A DNA stretch of 64,000 bases from Xiphias gladius (GCF_016859285.1 NC_053417.1:13588706-13652705); one strand, 5' to 3'; positions 51,701-63,753 are shown, numbered from the stretch's first letter. Made by a program: numbers and translations. Notes: generated from the letters alone by a model not told the origin.

Positions 51701-54700
51701 TTTGACTTGACATTGAGATGAAGTTTTTATATTTTATTGTATATTGTATATTGTATTTGTGGTAATGGGCTTCAACTTATCAGTGGTGAGTAATTAAAGC
51801 TGCCTTTCCCACAGGAAAAAGAAGTGTATTTTCTCCCACATACAGGAAGAAATCAATTTGTCTTTGCTATGAGAACAAGGGATTGACTGATGTGGGATTC
51901 TTACGGTCTGACATGTCTTATCTGGAGTATCTATTAGCCAATATAAAATGCTCTTTTTCTGTTAGTTTTGTTTTGATTTTATCAAGGCATTTTTTAAATT
52001 AACATTTACATTCAAATTTATTACCCCTGGATGATTTTGGACTAGGTAGTTTGTTTGTTGTTAATTAGAGGAGATCACAGACATCTATGTATCATTTAAT
52101 TGTTATTTATAAAGATTTACTTTAAAGATTTATTTAAATGATATTTATATATTTATTAAATATTGATATTGGGATAACCTTAAAAAGAAGTATATATTGA
52201 CATTTCACCTTTTGTCATCAGGGAATTATGTGAATGTTTTCACTTGTGAAATATTAATAATGTCAGCACATCTTAGTCAAAACCTCACTTCTCTTTGTGA
52301 GGCTGAGATGATGTTTAACAAACAATTAACATTCCCTTAAAAAGGAAAAATATTGGTCAACGTCTTTCAGTAAGTTGCTTTAATCATCGCTGATTATGAA
52401 ACATATTCTCACACGTCACGTTCCTTCTCAGTGTGACACCGAGCTGATAAATAATAAAGGAGTGTTGTGAGCTGAACCTCTTATTCTTCTGGGTCCAGCT
52501 TTCACAGCCCTGACACCTTTCCCTGCTACTCTGTGAATGGATCACAGGATTTGATTTTTCACACATCATCAAAGCGGCACAGCCTCGTTAAGGAGACTTT
52601 TATAACACTGAATTCTCAGCGAAGGAGGGGTGTAATCCTGTGTGATTATGTTGGTTGTTTATTCTGCTCAGTTCTAAGTTGTCTGCTGAAAATAGATTGG
52701 CTGTGTTGCTGTGAGATCTAGAGATGCATCAGAAAGTCTGCAATGAGTTGCAGACAAATAAAGAGAAATCAATAAATACACATAAGTGAAAATATAACCT
52801 TTGTTCCACACAAACCAAAGAGCAACTGGAAGTGATGCTGATTGCTGGTGTTTGAGCTGCAACTTAACTGTCATTGTCAATGTGATTTTCCCTTGTTAAA
52901 AAACCTTCGGATAGAAAAGTTTAAATGTTTCCTTGATTAAATTAAATAATTTGAAATAGAAGCATTTGATGGAAATAACAACACTGAATTAACAGTGTAT
53001 CTGGAGAGAAGATTGGCCAAGCAGATCAAGTGGTGTGTTTATCAACTCCAGACCTCAGTAGGATTGCAGAAAGTATGTTTTTATTCAGAGGGAAGAGATG
53101 ACGATAACTTTAACTTAATACATTTGCACATTTTAAACATCTGTCATATAAGTGGAGTTGGTATTTTTACAGGCTACTATTTAAAGAGATTTTAAAGGGT
53201 TTGATAGATGAACAGTGCTGAATATTTAACGATTATTTTTCTACATGCTGAGATTTCTGGTTCAACTTTCTGGCCTGTATTTTGTTTGGAGACAAAACTT
53301 TCCACTTGTTTGAATTTCAAGGTACTCAGACACCATCACACATGTACACTGCTTTTTTAAACCTCGGCTAAAGGTTCCCTTTCTAGGTTTTCTTTAAAAT
53401 TCTCGTTATCCGGTCCCTTTACTGGATGATCTGCCTCTCTGTATCCTCCTCTTCACTGACAAGATGTTCTGCTCTGTGTAGGAGTGTCTTCACCACTGAT
53501 CTTTTATGTTGTAAGTGCTGGTTTTTGGATGTAGCAGTGTCCTGGTCCTGCTGTAATTTATTAATCAATGATGAAGGTGGATTAAAGCTGAAAGTTACTC
53601 AGTGCCCCTCATTAGCAGGGAGTCAAAAGTTATAACTGTGTCTTAGACCTTCTCTAATATTTTGGTAATGTTTTCTGTTCCATTCAGCTATTACACGCAC
53701 AGCTGGCAGGCTGAGTAGTGGACATTATTTCTCCTCTGTCCGCAGGCTGCTCTTGTCAGCTTTGCAGCTGCTGACTGCTCAGAGGGCTTGTTGTTTTGGT
53801 TCTAGCGTATAGCATGTCTGTGTTAGTAACAGGGTGTGATGCTGAACAGCTGGAGGTGATAGCTGCGATGGGACTCCCCAGCTGCTGCACACCGATGCAC
53901 AGCCCGCTGCCTGTTGAGTGTCATGTCACACTCCCCCCCGCTCTGATTTTCCCAGCTGGGACTGGGTGGCCATCCCCTCTGGGGACCTCTGCTCTATCTG
54001 CACACTGACTCCAGATGACCTTGAACTGATATGTTTTTGGCACCAGTGGCATTACATATCATCAAAGTCTTAATTAGACTCTGCTGCTGTAGGTGCGGTG
54101 CTAAGAGAATTTTACATAATTTGCATCATCATTCATATAAATCATAAAGTATTTCAGTGGTAAGATTTGTTGGACCTCTTTTTTTTGAAAAAAGTGTTGG
54201 ACGAAGTGTTCAGATGCCTAAAGCAGCTATAATCAGTATTTTTAATTAACAATGGATCAAATGAGTGTATTGAATGTAATGTGAAGCATGTTGCTTGTAG
54301 TGATGAACTCAGAGAATTATTTACCAACTCTGCATTTCCCCTCAGCTCCAAGGGGCTTTTAAGCATCTTTTACTCATTGTTTTGCTTCATGCTCACTGGT
54401 CATATGGCTTCATTTCCAGCTGCAGCAGGCAGCTGTTTTCAGTGGATAAAGCTCTGATAATCCCACTCTACACTACCTGCTCAGCACCAAACAGCAGACA
54501 GACACAGTTAGTGACCAGCTGGTGAACATAGTGGAGCATTTAGCAGCTAAACAGCCAGATATTTCCCTCAGCTGTTGGTGGAGACCAAAAACAGAGCTAA
54601 AAAAAGAGTGAGCATCAGACTTACATTCACCAAGTGGCCAAAAACACATCTCCAAATGAATGCTTATGATGGTACTTATCTGCTGGATGTGTAAATAGAA

Positions 54701-57700
54701 AAACTGTTTACCTACCTAAGTGTTGTCTTTAAATCTTATCTCTAATACTACAGGTTTGAGTAAAAGTAGTAATTCTGTGGGTGGGCAGAAACAGGACAGA
54801 GACAAACAGAAAAGACATGCAGTATAAAACTAATGAATAAGTTATATAAATAATATTATACAGTGTTTGTATCAGCTTCAACCCTCAGCAGGATTGTTGA
54901 AGCTACATTATCACGCTCAGGAAATGAAAAATTAAAAGCTCTGTGTCAACATTCATCTTGCCTCATAATGATTCTTGCTTGTATAACATCAGCAGGCTCA
55001 GCAGACCAACAAGGAGACACTCTGTGGTGGCAAAGAGACATTATGGTAATCACTTTAAACTGCATTTAAAGTTTCCACTACTTAGCTGTAGACATGATAT
55101 TGTGGTCTCCCTCTGTATCAGGACTTAAATAAACTATACAGACCCTTTTAAGTGCTGCAATGTTTATTGAACAAGACAAAGACTTGCAGACATGAACACA
55201 TGCAAGTAGTGAAAGTACAAACAGCCAGAGAGAAAAACACTTCACTACAACCCAAAAAAAGGCTCTCAGCAAGCGAAGTGGCAGTCATGCAGCTACAGAC
55301 ACATACACACAGGTGTAAGACCAGGCTGCTTCATGTTATTGTTGGATGTTTGGGTTGAGCCTTTTATGAGCAGAGCAAATAGTTTTTGTGTGTTCTAGGA
55401 CCTCCAGCACCTTCCCTGCAGAGGTGCCCCTGGCTGCAGATACCCGACTCTGTTTAGTTCTGGGATAAACCGTTTGGCATTTGAGTAAACTGAACGCTGT
55501 CAGGACCTGTTAGGCTCATCACAAGCATCTGAACAGAAGCAGCGCTCACAGGTTTTATTTGGTGGCTGCTAGTTTGTTGATTTTGCCATACCAGAACTCA
55601 TTAAGGGAGCCATTTCTAGGTGATGTTATTTGTCACAGTCAAAAGAATCTGATAATGTGCAAGAAGATATTTATTTATACTCAGCAAAATGAAATATGTC
55701 ACTTGGAAAGAATACTTTATGAATAGGTGCATGAGACCAATACAGAGATATAACTGATGATGAATCATGCCCATACTCTGTTAAAAACCCCTGTAACAAG
55801 CAAGGACTTGTGTATAAAAGTAAAAGTAGGAAAGAAGAAAAAAAAAGGGGGGGGGGGGGTCAGTCTGTGTGTGTGTGTGTGTGGGGAGGGGGGCGCGTCT
55901 CAGGCATGATCAACTGAGCCAATTACAGGCCCCAGACAGTACCTGGAAGAAGGAGAGAAGGGAGATGTATACACAGGATCGAAATATTGGGGGATGAAAG
56001 GAGGGAGGAGAGGATGAATGGATGTAGGGATAGACAGAGTGAGGGATGAGGTAGGATGGTAAATGGATGAAGGGAAGGGAAAGGGAGGTTGGGTTGACCA
56101 TGTATCAATACATGGTCAACCTTGCAAAGGTGATTAGATGTGTGTTAAGGGGTGGCTCTGCTCTCAAACCTAAGTTAACTATAAAACTTGATGTCAAACT
56201 TGTGCTTTTGGTTCAAAAGCCCTTTTTATTCTTGTCTACTTATTCTTTGATTAGATATATCCTAAAGTGTATCCTGTATTTAGGCAGAGTTGTCATATGG
56301 CAGTTTGTGTTAAGACATGATTGCAGGAATCACTGGTGGTAAGTAAGTTCAATCTACTGATTTGTTGCAGGGTGGGAGGTGGGACGAGGGTGCGATCACA
56401 AACACCCCACATGTTACGCCCTCTAGATGCGCTGTAGCTTGTTGCTGGCAGATAAAAAGAATTGACTGTTGAGACCACTGTGTCACAGAGGTGGCCAATT
56501 TGTGTCTACAATCTCCCCAGTGGATCTAGCAGTGATAATGGGAATATATGCAAAGTTAAATATACTTTAAATAAGTCAACATTATACCCTGACGCATTTC
56601 AGAAGTTTAGATACTTTGGTTAAATGTGGGAAAAAAAGTGGGTGCAGTTTCAGCTGAGGAAGCTATTAAACAAGTATTGTGTTGGTACAGTATCAGTACA
56701 TATCGGCACTGTTATAAGAAATTTCCAAGCCCTTTTTATCCATGGGCTTGCAGAGATGCATAGATTATTGTATGTTGGACCAGTAATCTATTCCTTCAAG
56801 CTCCTTCTGTAACAGCTCTTGCTCGGATGTTTACACTGAACTCCATTACACACGTATTTGAGAATCTATGAATGAATGTAAATTAGTACTTCATTCATTT
56901 TTATTCAATAAGGCTGTTCAAACAAATTCAGTGTTAATGAAAAACATGAAATTGAAAATACTGATTATAATAACTTGTCTTTACATTTTTAAATATACTT
57001 GTGTATTTTCTATTTGAGTTTCACTAGGGAAAAATCTTGGTTTTGTTGATGCATATGATAGAGAGGAGTCATAAAATAATTTCACATGGTTAAAGTCCTC
57101 TGCTCTGAAATGTGCTTAATCAGCCGCTAATCCACCCATGTGGTTAAGTTCTGTGTTTATGCTGTTTGTCTTGTTGTGATGCGCCTTGCGACTCAGTCCT
57201 GTAACACACCAAACACGCTGTGCAGTTAGCTCTGGTGCTGTTCAGGGAAACTGTGTCCATGCAACAGGGGGAACTCTGAGGTCCTCCAGGGGCAGGCCTT
57301 CCCTCTTGTCCTGTGGCTCAGTCCTCGTCTTAGAGCTGTGAGCGCCTCAGAGCTCTGCAGGGACAAAGCAAAAGAAGGTTGTTGTGGTAAGGAGCAGCAC
57401 ATTATCTGGGTGCAAAATAGAGATATGAACAGTTTTGTATTGTATCTTTGCATGTGTACAGCATCTCAGTTTTTGCTGTTTTGAACATAAATTGCAAGCA
57501 GCCAGTTATTATTCTTCCAACTGATTAATCTCCATAAACTGTCCAGGTCTTATTTATTTTGTTTATTCCACTGTGAATTAGTGTCCCCATCGGAGATTAC
57601 ATGCTTTATTTGTTTTTTCTAATCACAGACCCAAACACTATAAAGCTAACTGAAATGTGAGGCCCCGGAGGGAGAAAATGGCTAAGTGCATGCAAGGCAC

Positions 57701-60700
57701 AGGTACATATTTATCCAGCTGGAAGATTAGAAAGGCTGGAGAGGCATTACAATTTGTCCAGGTTTTAGTAAACAATAAAGACAGATCGGGTATGATTAGC
57801 ACAGGAGGTTAACACAAACATGGACAGGCTCAGTTATATTGTTGGATCAGGTGAATACCGTGCAGCCACGGCATTCAGTTTACCTTCCAAGAACTGTAAA
57901 AGCGGTTCAACTTCATTTGCCATTTTGTTTGTATTTGTATTTTCAAGAAATTATTTGCATTATATTATATTGTATTTGTATCAGAGGGAGAACTTACAGC
58001 AAAAGAGATGTTCCCGTCACTGAAACATGTCAGATAAACCTGACAACGGGGCAGGTGAATATGCTGTCAGTCTTTCATGACTCAGCTCATTGTCCAGAGT
58101 TTCTCCTTCCCTTATCCCCTGCTGTTCTGTGCCTTCAGGCTCTGCATGTCTTTTCACTTCCCCCTTCTCCTGCTGTGCTCAGACTGGCTGGAGAGTCTTT
58201 ATGACATGTGTTGTTGCCAGATTAACCTCCTTTGCCTGAGCAAAATTTAATCATAAAACTATTTTCTTTTTGATGTATTTGAAAGACACCTGGCAACAGT
58301 GGCTCCTTGGCCGGCTTAGTAAATCAGTTCACACAGTGTTGATGCCGTGTGAGCGCCCCCTGCTGTCCCTGACTGGCAGGGCTCATGTTAATAGAATCAC
58401 ATTTTCTCTCAGCATGATTCAGTCTCTGTGTTCATGGGAGTAATTGGTTTGAAATTGGTCTGTTTTTTCTGAGAACATTGTCCTGGCTGCTTTTGCAGAT
58501 TAAAAAAATATATATCTATATCTTCAGTCACTAATCTTCAAACTAGACTGGTAGTAGACAATCACAACATTGAATTGTCTCTTGACAGTTTATGTCATGG
58601 GGAGACAGTAGAATAAGTAGACTATATTTGACGTTTTGGGGGCTTCCACTAAGGCTACATTATTAGTACAAAATGATAATATGAAATAGTTGTGACTCTA
58701 TGATCTTAACTATTCATGTTTGCATTGGTTTCAGGGAGCAAAGATTTTTACTGTAGTGCATTTTTGCACCTTTATTTTTAGTTTTTCAAAGCCACATAGC
58801 AACAGCTACAAACTCGAAACTTGAACTCATAATGTCTTGTCTTGATATGACCCTTTAATTGCAAAATTGTGAACTTATCTGTGTTAAAACTGAACTGCAA
58901 CGATTGGTTGATTAATTGAATAGATGATCAACAAAATTAATATGCAGTCATTTTTATAATCAAATAATTGTTTTTATAATTTCATAAACGCAAAAATGCA
59001 AAATATTTGCTCGTTCCAGCTTCTCAACGTGAGAATTAGATGCTTTTCTTTGTCATATATGATAGTAAACTGACTATGTTTGGGTTTAGGACATATAAAG
59101 ACATATATTAGACGTATAAAGGCCATTTTCCAATATTTTCCAACAAAGAGAAAACAAAGAGCCATGTTAGGAGCTAAAGCATGTCTGTATTTTACATTCA
59201 CTATAAGAAATATTTTCCTTTCAAATACTGAGTTGATCCATTCTTCTTCCACTGTACTTGTTGCTGCATTCATCTAATCCTGGTAAAATTATTGCGGATA
59301 CCTTTTTTTTTTTTCCCCCAAATGGGGCCACCTGCTTCTCATATTTTTTGGGGTTTGACAAATTGGTCAGAGTCTCCCTTCTCCTTTGTATTATTCCCTC
59401 TGCCTTCTGCGCACAGTGAGCATAGTTAGATACATGCAAAAATAACTAAACAGACAATGGTCCGTCAAAATAAACTTGCATCCTGCCTCTGATGTTGTCA
59501 ACGTTTGTGTCTTATCATATTTTTTTGTGCCTGAGTTAAGTGGTCCCATATCAGTGTGTCCATTAATTTAGTCTTGCTTATTGTCAATCACCTGACACTC
59601 ACTGCCTCTGCCAGAAAATAATCCCTCAAAGCATGTCGCTTTACAGACTTGATTGGCATATCCATTCTTTGTTGTTAGTGATACTGTAAAGTTTGCAGAT
59701 AAAAGAAATTCTGTAATATAATTATATATGTTGTGGATTGAAAAACAGTTTGCAGGAGGCACACATCCATCAGACAAAGGTTTTAATGGGAACTCTTGCA
59801 CCACGCAAGACTTGAAAGTATGATAAACACTGTATTGATTACTTATTATATGTGGGAGGACATAACATTGTGCTTATTATCGATGACTAAGTGTTTCATC
59901 TCCTCTCCAGGGAGTTGCATTTGCCTCTCTCTTCTTCATCCTGGTGTCCATCACCACCTTCTGCCTGGAGACCCATGAAGCCTTCAATGAACTGCAGAAC
60001 AGGACAGAGCGGGTTGTCGTGGGCAACATCACAGTCGAAGTGGAGAGGAGAGAGATGGTAACCAAACCCATCCTCACACTGGTAGAGGGCATCTGTGTGA
60101 TCTGGTTCACATTTGAATTTTTGGTGCGTATCGTCTGCTGCCCAGACAAGGTGGTCTTCATCAAAAACACACTAAACATCATTGACTTTGTGGCCATTCT
60201 GCCCTTCTACCTGGAGATGGGCCTGAGCAGTCTGTCATCCAAAGCTGCCAGCGACGTGCTGGGCTTCCTCCGAGTGGTGCGGTTTGTTCGGATCCTCCGG
60301 ATCTTCAAACTGACGCGGCACTTTGTAGGCCTGCGCGTTCTGGGCCACACGCTGAAGGCCAGTGTCAATGAATTCCTCCTACTCATTATCTTCTTGGCAC
60401 TGGGTGTACTTATCTTCGCCACCATGATTTACTACGCTGAGCGCATCGGAGCCAGGCCCGACGACCCAACAGGCTCCAACCACACACACTTCAAGAACAT
60501 CCCCATCAGCTTCTGGTGGGCAGTGGTTACCATGACGACATTGGGCTACGGAGACATGTACCCACAGACGTGGCTGGGCATGATGGTGGGGGCGCTGTGC
60601 GCGCTAGCTGGGGTGCTGACCATCGCCATGCCGGTCCCCGTCATCGTCAATAACTTTGGGATGTACTACTCGCTGGCTATGGCTAAACAAAAGCTGCCAA

Positions 60701-61951
60701 AAAAGAAGAAGAAGCACAACCCCAACCCAGACGCTCCGACTGATTCGGCCTCGTTTGGGAAGTCTGAAACAAACTCACACAGAGACAGCACGCAGAGCGA
60801 CACATGTCCGCTGGCTGCTGAAGAGAGTGTCAGCAGGAACCGTTCAGGTCAGGCTACAATGCAGTAATAAAGGGTCAGTTCTCTCAAATTAGAGAAAAAA
60901 CTTTTCTCACTTACCTTTTGTGGTGTGTGGCCATGCAAATGGTTCGGTCTTATTTGCTGAGCTTTTCATTCCTGAGTTTTCAGCTGCTAATCCAATACAA
61001 AGAAGATGATGTTTGTGGCACTCACCTCATTGAAAAATTACCTTTTAATTCAAACAGTAATGTCTCCTTCAAGAAACAGGGTCCTAGTTACTCTAAATAA
61101 TCCACAGACCTCACTTTCCACTACATGAATATTCTTTTTAAAAATTGTTATCTGTGTTTTCTGTGGATTATCCAGAGGTGTTCTTTAAGTTTTTTTTTTG
61201 TTTTTTTTACATTGGTGTGAACAGCACAAACTAATTTCTATGCACCTTAATTGTATTTAGAAAGAAATCTTAGTGCAGACTCTCTCAGACCTGGGCAAGT
61301 AAAACCAAAACTATGTGCATGGCTAAATAGAACTAGAGGTAAGTGAGGAAATGCTTTTTTTGTCATTTGGGTGAACTCACCCTCTAAGCTAATTTTAATG
61401 TTTATTGTGTTTGTTCATTAGGTTCTTAATTTAGAAAGGTTATTTTGTTAAACCTGTTCATTTAATCGGATGATTCATCTTTAGGAACCCACATTATAAA
61501 TATTTGATTGGTCCTGTGCCTAATAGTAACATAAAGGGCCACTGTAATTCTAGTCTTACAGTACTTGAAGCTTGTAAGTTTGCCTGACAGATGAATCGCA
61601 CTTAGTCATAAAGACAGTATCAAATGACTCTTTGTAACATTTCAGTCAAATTAGATTTCATCACAGAAAAATACCGATTTTATGCAATATACTCCTTCTT
61701 TGTCTGGGCCCTTGGGGGAGGCTCAGTAAAAGCTTTGGCATTTACGTTGCGGTGTGTTTTTGTCGTCCATTCAGATTCCAAACAGAATGGGGATGCAAAT
61801 GTCGCCCTTTCCGAGGAGGAAGGCTGCAGCCTGACCCAGCCACTGTCCCCCAGTGAAAAATGGTCCCTGCGGTGCACCCGAGGGAGAGACAAGACTAAGA
61901 AAGAGGCCACATGCTTCCTCCTAACCTCTGGAGACCACAGTGTCCATACTG
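45093..61951 (+). CDS. kcnc4: Voltage-gated potassium channel Kv3.4 (3' end beyond window)
   Basis: Three coding exons (45093-45707, 59911-60847, 61775-61951) join in phase to about 576 residues, and the frame leaves exon 3 open in phase 1. Human Kv3.4 is about 635 residues, so one or more C-terminal exons should lie beyond 64000. Kv3.4 is a fast, high-threshold, inactivating potassium channel of neurons and fast muscle plasma membrane, working as a tetramer alone or with other Kv3 subunits. Assignment to Kv3.4 rather than Kv3.1-3.3 rests on the N-terminal ball and on the DSKQNGDAN tail sequence, both Kv3.4-type. Intron 1 is 14.2 kb and holds only repeats; intron 2 is 0.93 kb. The ahcyl1-kcnc4 proximity matches human 1p13. 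Confidence 0.95.
46240..46262. repeat. (ATTT)n microsatellite in kcnc4 intron 1
   Basis: Five or six ATTT units in a row followed by a short T run. Confidence 0.85.
46885..47268 (+). mobile_element. Internally deleted Tc1/mariner-like element
   Basis: The left end (CACTTTATGGCCAAAAGTAT, then GTGGCCACC) and the right end (GGTGTCCACATTTTGG, then TTAAC) are imperfect inverted copies and resemble fish Tc1 termini. Between them is only the C-terminal part of a transposase, with frame shifts: [16 protein letters not shown] contains the PDxNxIEhxW block of the DDE catalytic domain, followed by [20 protein letters not shown]. The N-terminal half is lost. Length is about 385 bases against about 1.6 kb for a complete element. 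Confidence 0.75.
48260..48510. repeat. AT-rich dispersed fish repeat (ATCGACTAATC type)
   Basis: The right end reads TTGATCAACTAATCGACTG then ATCGTTTCAG, the hallmark end of a very common teleost repeat. The left part shows an imperfect inverted TTTCAATTAATCTGTTAG. It is in opposite orientation to the copy at 58885-59100. Confidence 0.5.
50260..50980. repeat. Composite dispersed fish repeat with internal duplication
   Basis: The block contains two diverged copies of a unit (one about 50440-50540, one about 50590-50700), each with a TGGAATTCCATG or TGGATTGCCATA start and an AGGATGAAT(C/T) then CCCCTGAC or CCCCTTAG segment. It continues into an AGCATGCTAACAC then TCAGCATGTCAGCATT stretch and ends ATAGACTCTTGGTCTTG. 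I recall this order as a common teleost repeat. A partial copy in reverse orientation lies at 63070-63235. Confidence 0.6.
51100..51410 (-). mobile_element. Tc1-like transposase relic, DDE domain
   Basis: On the minus strand a degenerate frame reads [20 protein letters not shown], which corresponds to the PSQSPDLNPIEhxF block of a fish Tc1-like transposase catalytic domain. Flanking sequence (ACTCTTGGCTGTCTGG on the plus strand) also fits. Substitutions and stops show it is dead. It belongs to a different subgroup from the relics at 11137 and 46885. Confidence 0.65.
54425..54665. repeat. Dispersed fish repeat (AGCATTTAGCAGCTAAA type)
   Basis: The segment contains GTGACCAGCTGGTGAACATA, then AGCATTTAGCAGCTAAACAG, then CAGATATTTCCCTCAG and TGGTGGAGACCAAAAACAG. 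This order recurs in many fish genomes to my recollection. It has no coding potential, and its class is unknown to me. Confidence 0.5.
55847..55893. repeat. G-run, (TG)n and G-rich tract
   Basis: Thirteen consecutive G, then a (TG)8-9 run, then GGGGAGGGGGG. The plus strand is strongly purine/G-rich and could form a G-quadruplex. A GGA-rich stretch continues to about 56090. Confidence 0.85.
56092..56121. repeat. Perfect 14-bp inverted repeat, 2-base spacer
   Basis: GGTTGACCATGTAT, CA, ATACATGGTCAACC: every position pairs. It lies at the right edge of a purine-rich tract in kcnc4 intron 1. The almost absent spacer points to cruciform-forming DNA or a short template-switch event rather than an ordinary stem-loop gene. 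Confidence 0.85.
58885..59100. repeat. AT-rich dispersed fish repeat (GCAACGATT type)
   Basis: GAACTGCAACGATTGGTTGA begins a stretch that continues with AATTAATATGCAGTC, CGTTCCAGCTTCTCAACGTG and GTAAACTGACTATGTTTGGG. It matches the order of the common teleost repeat also present near 48260 in opposite orientation. Confidence 0.55.
59911..60847 (+). CDS. kcnc4: kcnc4 exon 2: S1-S6 membrane core
   Basis: The acceptor CTCCTCTCCAG opens the frame at [11 protein letters not shown] (S1, residues 206-226). S2 is about 260-281 and S3 about 293-308. S4 reads [15 protein letters not shown] with arginines at 326, 329, 332 and 335. S5 is about 359-379, the selectivity filter TLGYGD is at 415-420, and S6 about 428-452 contains the gating PVP motif at 446-448. 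An N-glycosylation sequon NIT near 244 lies in the S1-S2 loop. A polybasic cytoplasmic stretch follows S6. The exon ends TCAG|GTCAGG in phase 1; reading through reaches a stop about 20 bases later. Confidence 0.96.
61775..61951 (+). CDS. kcnc4: kcnc4 exon 3: cytoplasmic tail
   Basis: After the acceptor TCCATTCAG the codon split across the intron gives Asp, then [16 protein letters not shown] and [11 protein letters not shown], the Kv3.4 tail. It ends [14 protein letters not shown] at donor ACTG|GTAGGT. If this donor is not used, the frame continues 22 codons to a stop at 62017-62019, a possible alternative short C-terminus. No following exon could be recognised before 64000. Confidence 0.9.
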
Positions 61952-62289
61952 GTAGGTTACATACATGTCAGTATGTACCTGAATATCTTCATTTACTGTT
62001 TGTGTGCACATTGTACTGAGTGCTTGCTGCAGAGTAGCAGTTCTGCAGTTTCAGTTCACTTCCCTGAGAAAATTCAAATTGGTTTCTGCAGGTCACCAAG
62101 TATTTTATTATTCCTCAACAGTTGCTCTCTAGGAATTAAACAGTGTATTCAAGGAAGTTCTACTAGTTGAGTCCAGGATTTAGCCAAATGCAACTGGTTC
62201 CTATTTTTGCTCACATATATGCTTATGTGCTTTTTTGCAGAGAGTTAGATAAGAAGATGAGTAATAAGATCATTTCTGTACACTAAGGA

Positions 62290-62570
62290 CACCTTAGCTT
62301 AGCATAAGACTGGAAACAGAGGGAAACAGCTAGCCTTCCTAGGTCCAAAGGCACTGGTACCTCTAAAGCTCACTGATTAACACATTATATCTCTACTTCC
62401 TGGAGCCGCCGGTGTTTGCCTGGCAATGGTGAAGATGCTAGAAAGTCACAAACAAGCAAGATATAACGTGTTAATTACTGAGCTTTAGAGGTGCTGGTAG
62501 GCTAATTTCATTACCTTTTTGGACAGAGACTAACTGTTCTCCACTGTTTCCAGTCTTATGCTGACCCAGG
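62290..62570. mobile_element. Palindromic MITE-like element in kcnc4 intron 3
   Basis: Two blocks are mirrored around a centre near 62430. AGCATAAGACTGGAAACAG (62300-62318) pairs with CTGTTTCCAGTCTTATGCT (62544-62562). CTCTAAAGCTCACTGATTAA, then CACATTATAT, pairs imperfectly with ATATAACGTGTTAATTACTG, then AGCTTTAGAG (62461-62490). Similar sequence (TTAGCATAA(A)GACTGGAAAC) is a familiar high-copy repeat in fish. There is no coding capacity. Confidence 0.7.
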
Positions 62571-63069
62571 TTAACCATCGCTTGGTTAAATAGCTTCATA
62601 TATAGCACTAGAGATATGAGAGTGGCATTAATCTTGCCCTTCAACTCCCAGCAATAAAAAGGAAAGAAGTGCATTCCTCAAAATGTTGAACTATACTTTT
62701 AACTGAGCCACCTGTCATTAGTACATGTCTCTGTGTTCAGAAGGTTGAACGAGACTAAAAGTCTTCAACCAGGCTTGCAGCCCACACTGTAAACACACAC
62801 CAGAAAACACAGTAGATGAATGGATGGATGAAAACTGGAGAGTAAATTTTGCTAATATTAGATCCTCAGCAGCAGTAGGGCAAAAAATTAAGATTTGGCC
62901 ATAGGCTTGTGGTCAAGGAAGGATCATGTTGTTAGATAAGCGTTATTCTGAGATGTTATCTAAATTTTCTGTTTTAGTTTTAAAGGTACTGTATGATATG
63001 ATATATGATATATGATACATTTAGAGGCTATGATACATGGGGAAAATTTTGCCCTGATGCGCGCACTCA

Positions 63070-63235
63070 GCACAGACAAAAACTCTTTGGATTCATCCTC
63101 TGGGTACTATGAATGTCTTTAAAATAGTATGGCAATCCATGTATCAACACTGAGATATTTCAGTCTTCAACTAACAGACGTTGCCATCCCTAGGGCCGTG
63201 CCACTAGCATGGCTAAAGGATGGTGTAACTGTCTT
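63070..63235. repeat. Dispersed fish repeat, partial, inverted relative to 50.3 kb copy
   Basis: GGATTCATCCTCTGGGTACT, then ATGGCAATCCATGTATCAAC, then GAGATATTTCAGTC and GTTGCCATCCCTAGGGCCGT correspond to the reverse complement of motifs in the block at 50260-50700 (AGAGGATGAATC, GATTGCCAT). The rest of 62571-64000 is intron-like sequence with no exon I can recognise. Confidence 0.5.
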
Positions 63236-63753
63236 TAGACTCACCACAAAAAGCTTTGTGTCTGCTGCTGAAAAGGTGAGAGAAAACTCCAGGTTATGTA
63301 TCCAATTCCTTTCTAAACATCTATCATCTCTCTTGTAACCTCCAACTGACTAAAGGCAGTTTTTAGTCATTATTCGCAAGACAGATCAAAAGGAAATCAA
63401 TGAAAGCGCTTTGTAGTACTAATCATGCATCATCCATCTGTCTGTGTGCGCGTTCAGTGAAAGAGCTTCTCTTTGATAACCACCTTCATTCAGTGCTGCC
63501 AGGTCAAAGTTAGTAGTAACACAAGGTACCAAACAACCTGTTGTGGCAAAATATGTAAGAAAAAGCCCTATATACTCAAGAACATAAATTCAGTCAGAGA
63601 CACTTGCGTCAAAGACCTGACCATTCATAGCAAATGGTTATACAGTTAGGTTTTTGCAGAAAAGGCTCTGCTGTTTGAGGGAGTGCTCAAGGAATCCCAG
63701 CAGCGATGTGGATTTTGCTACCATAGACAGAAGAGGTTGAGATGGAGGAGGGA

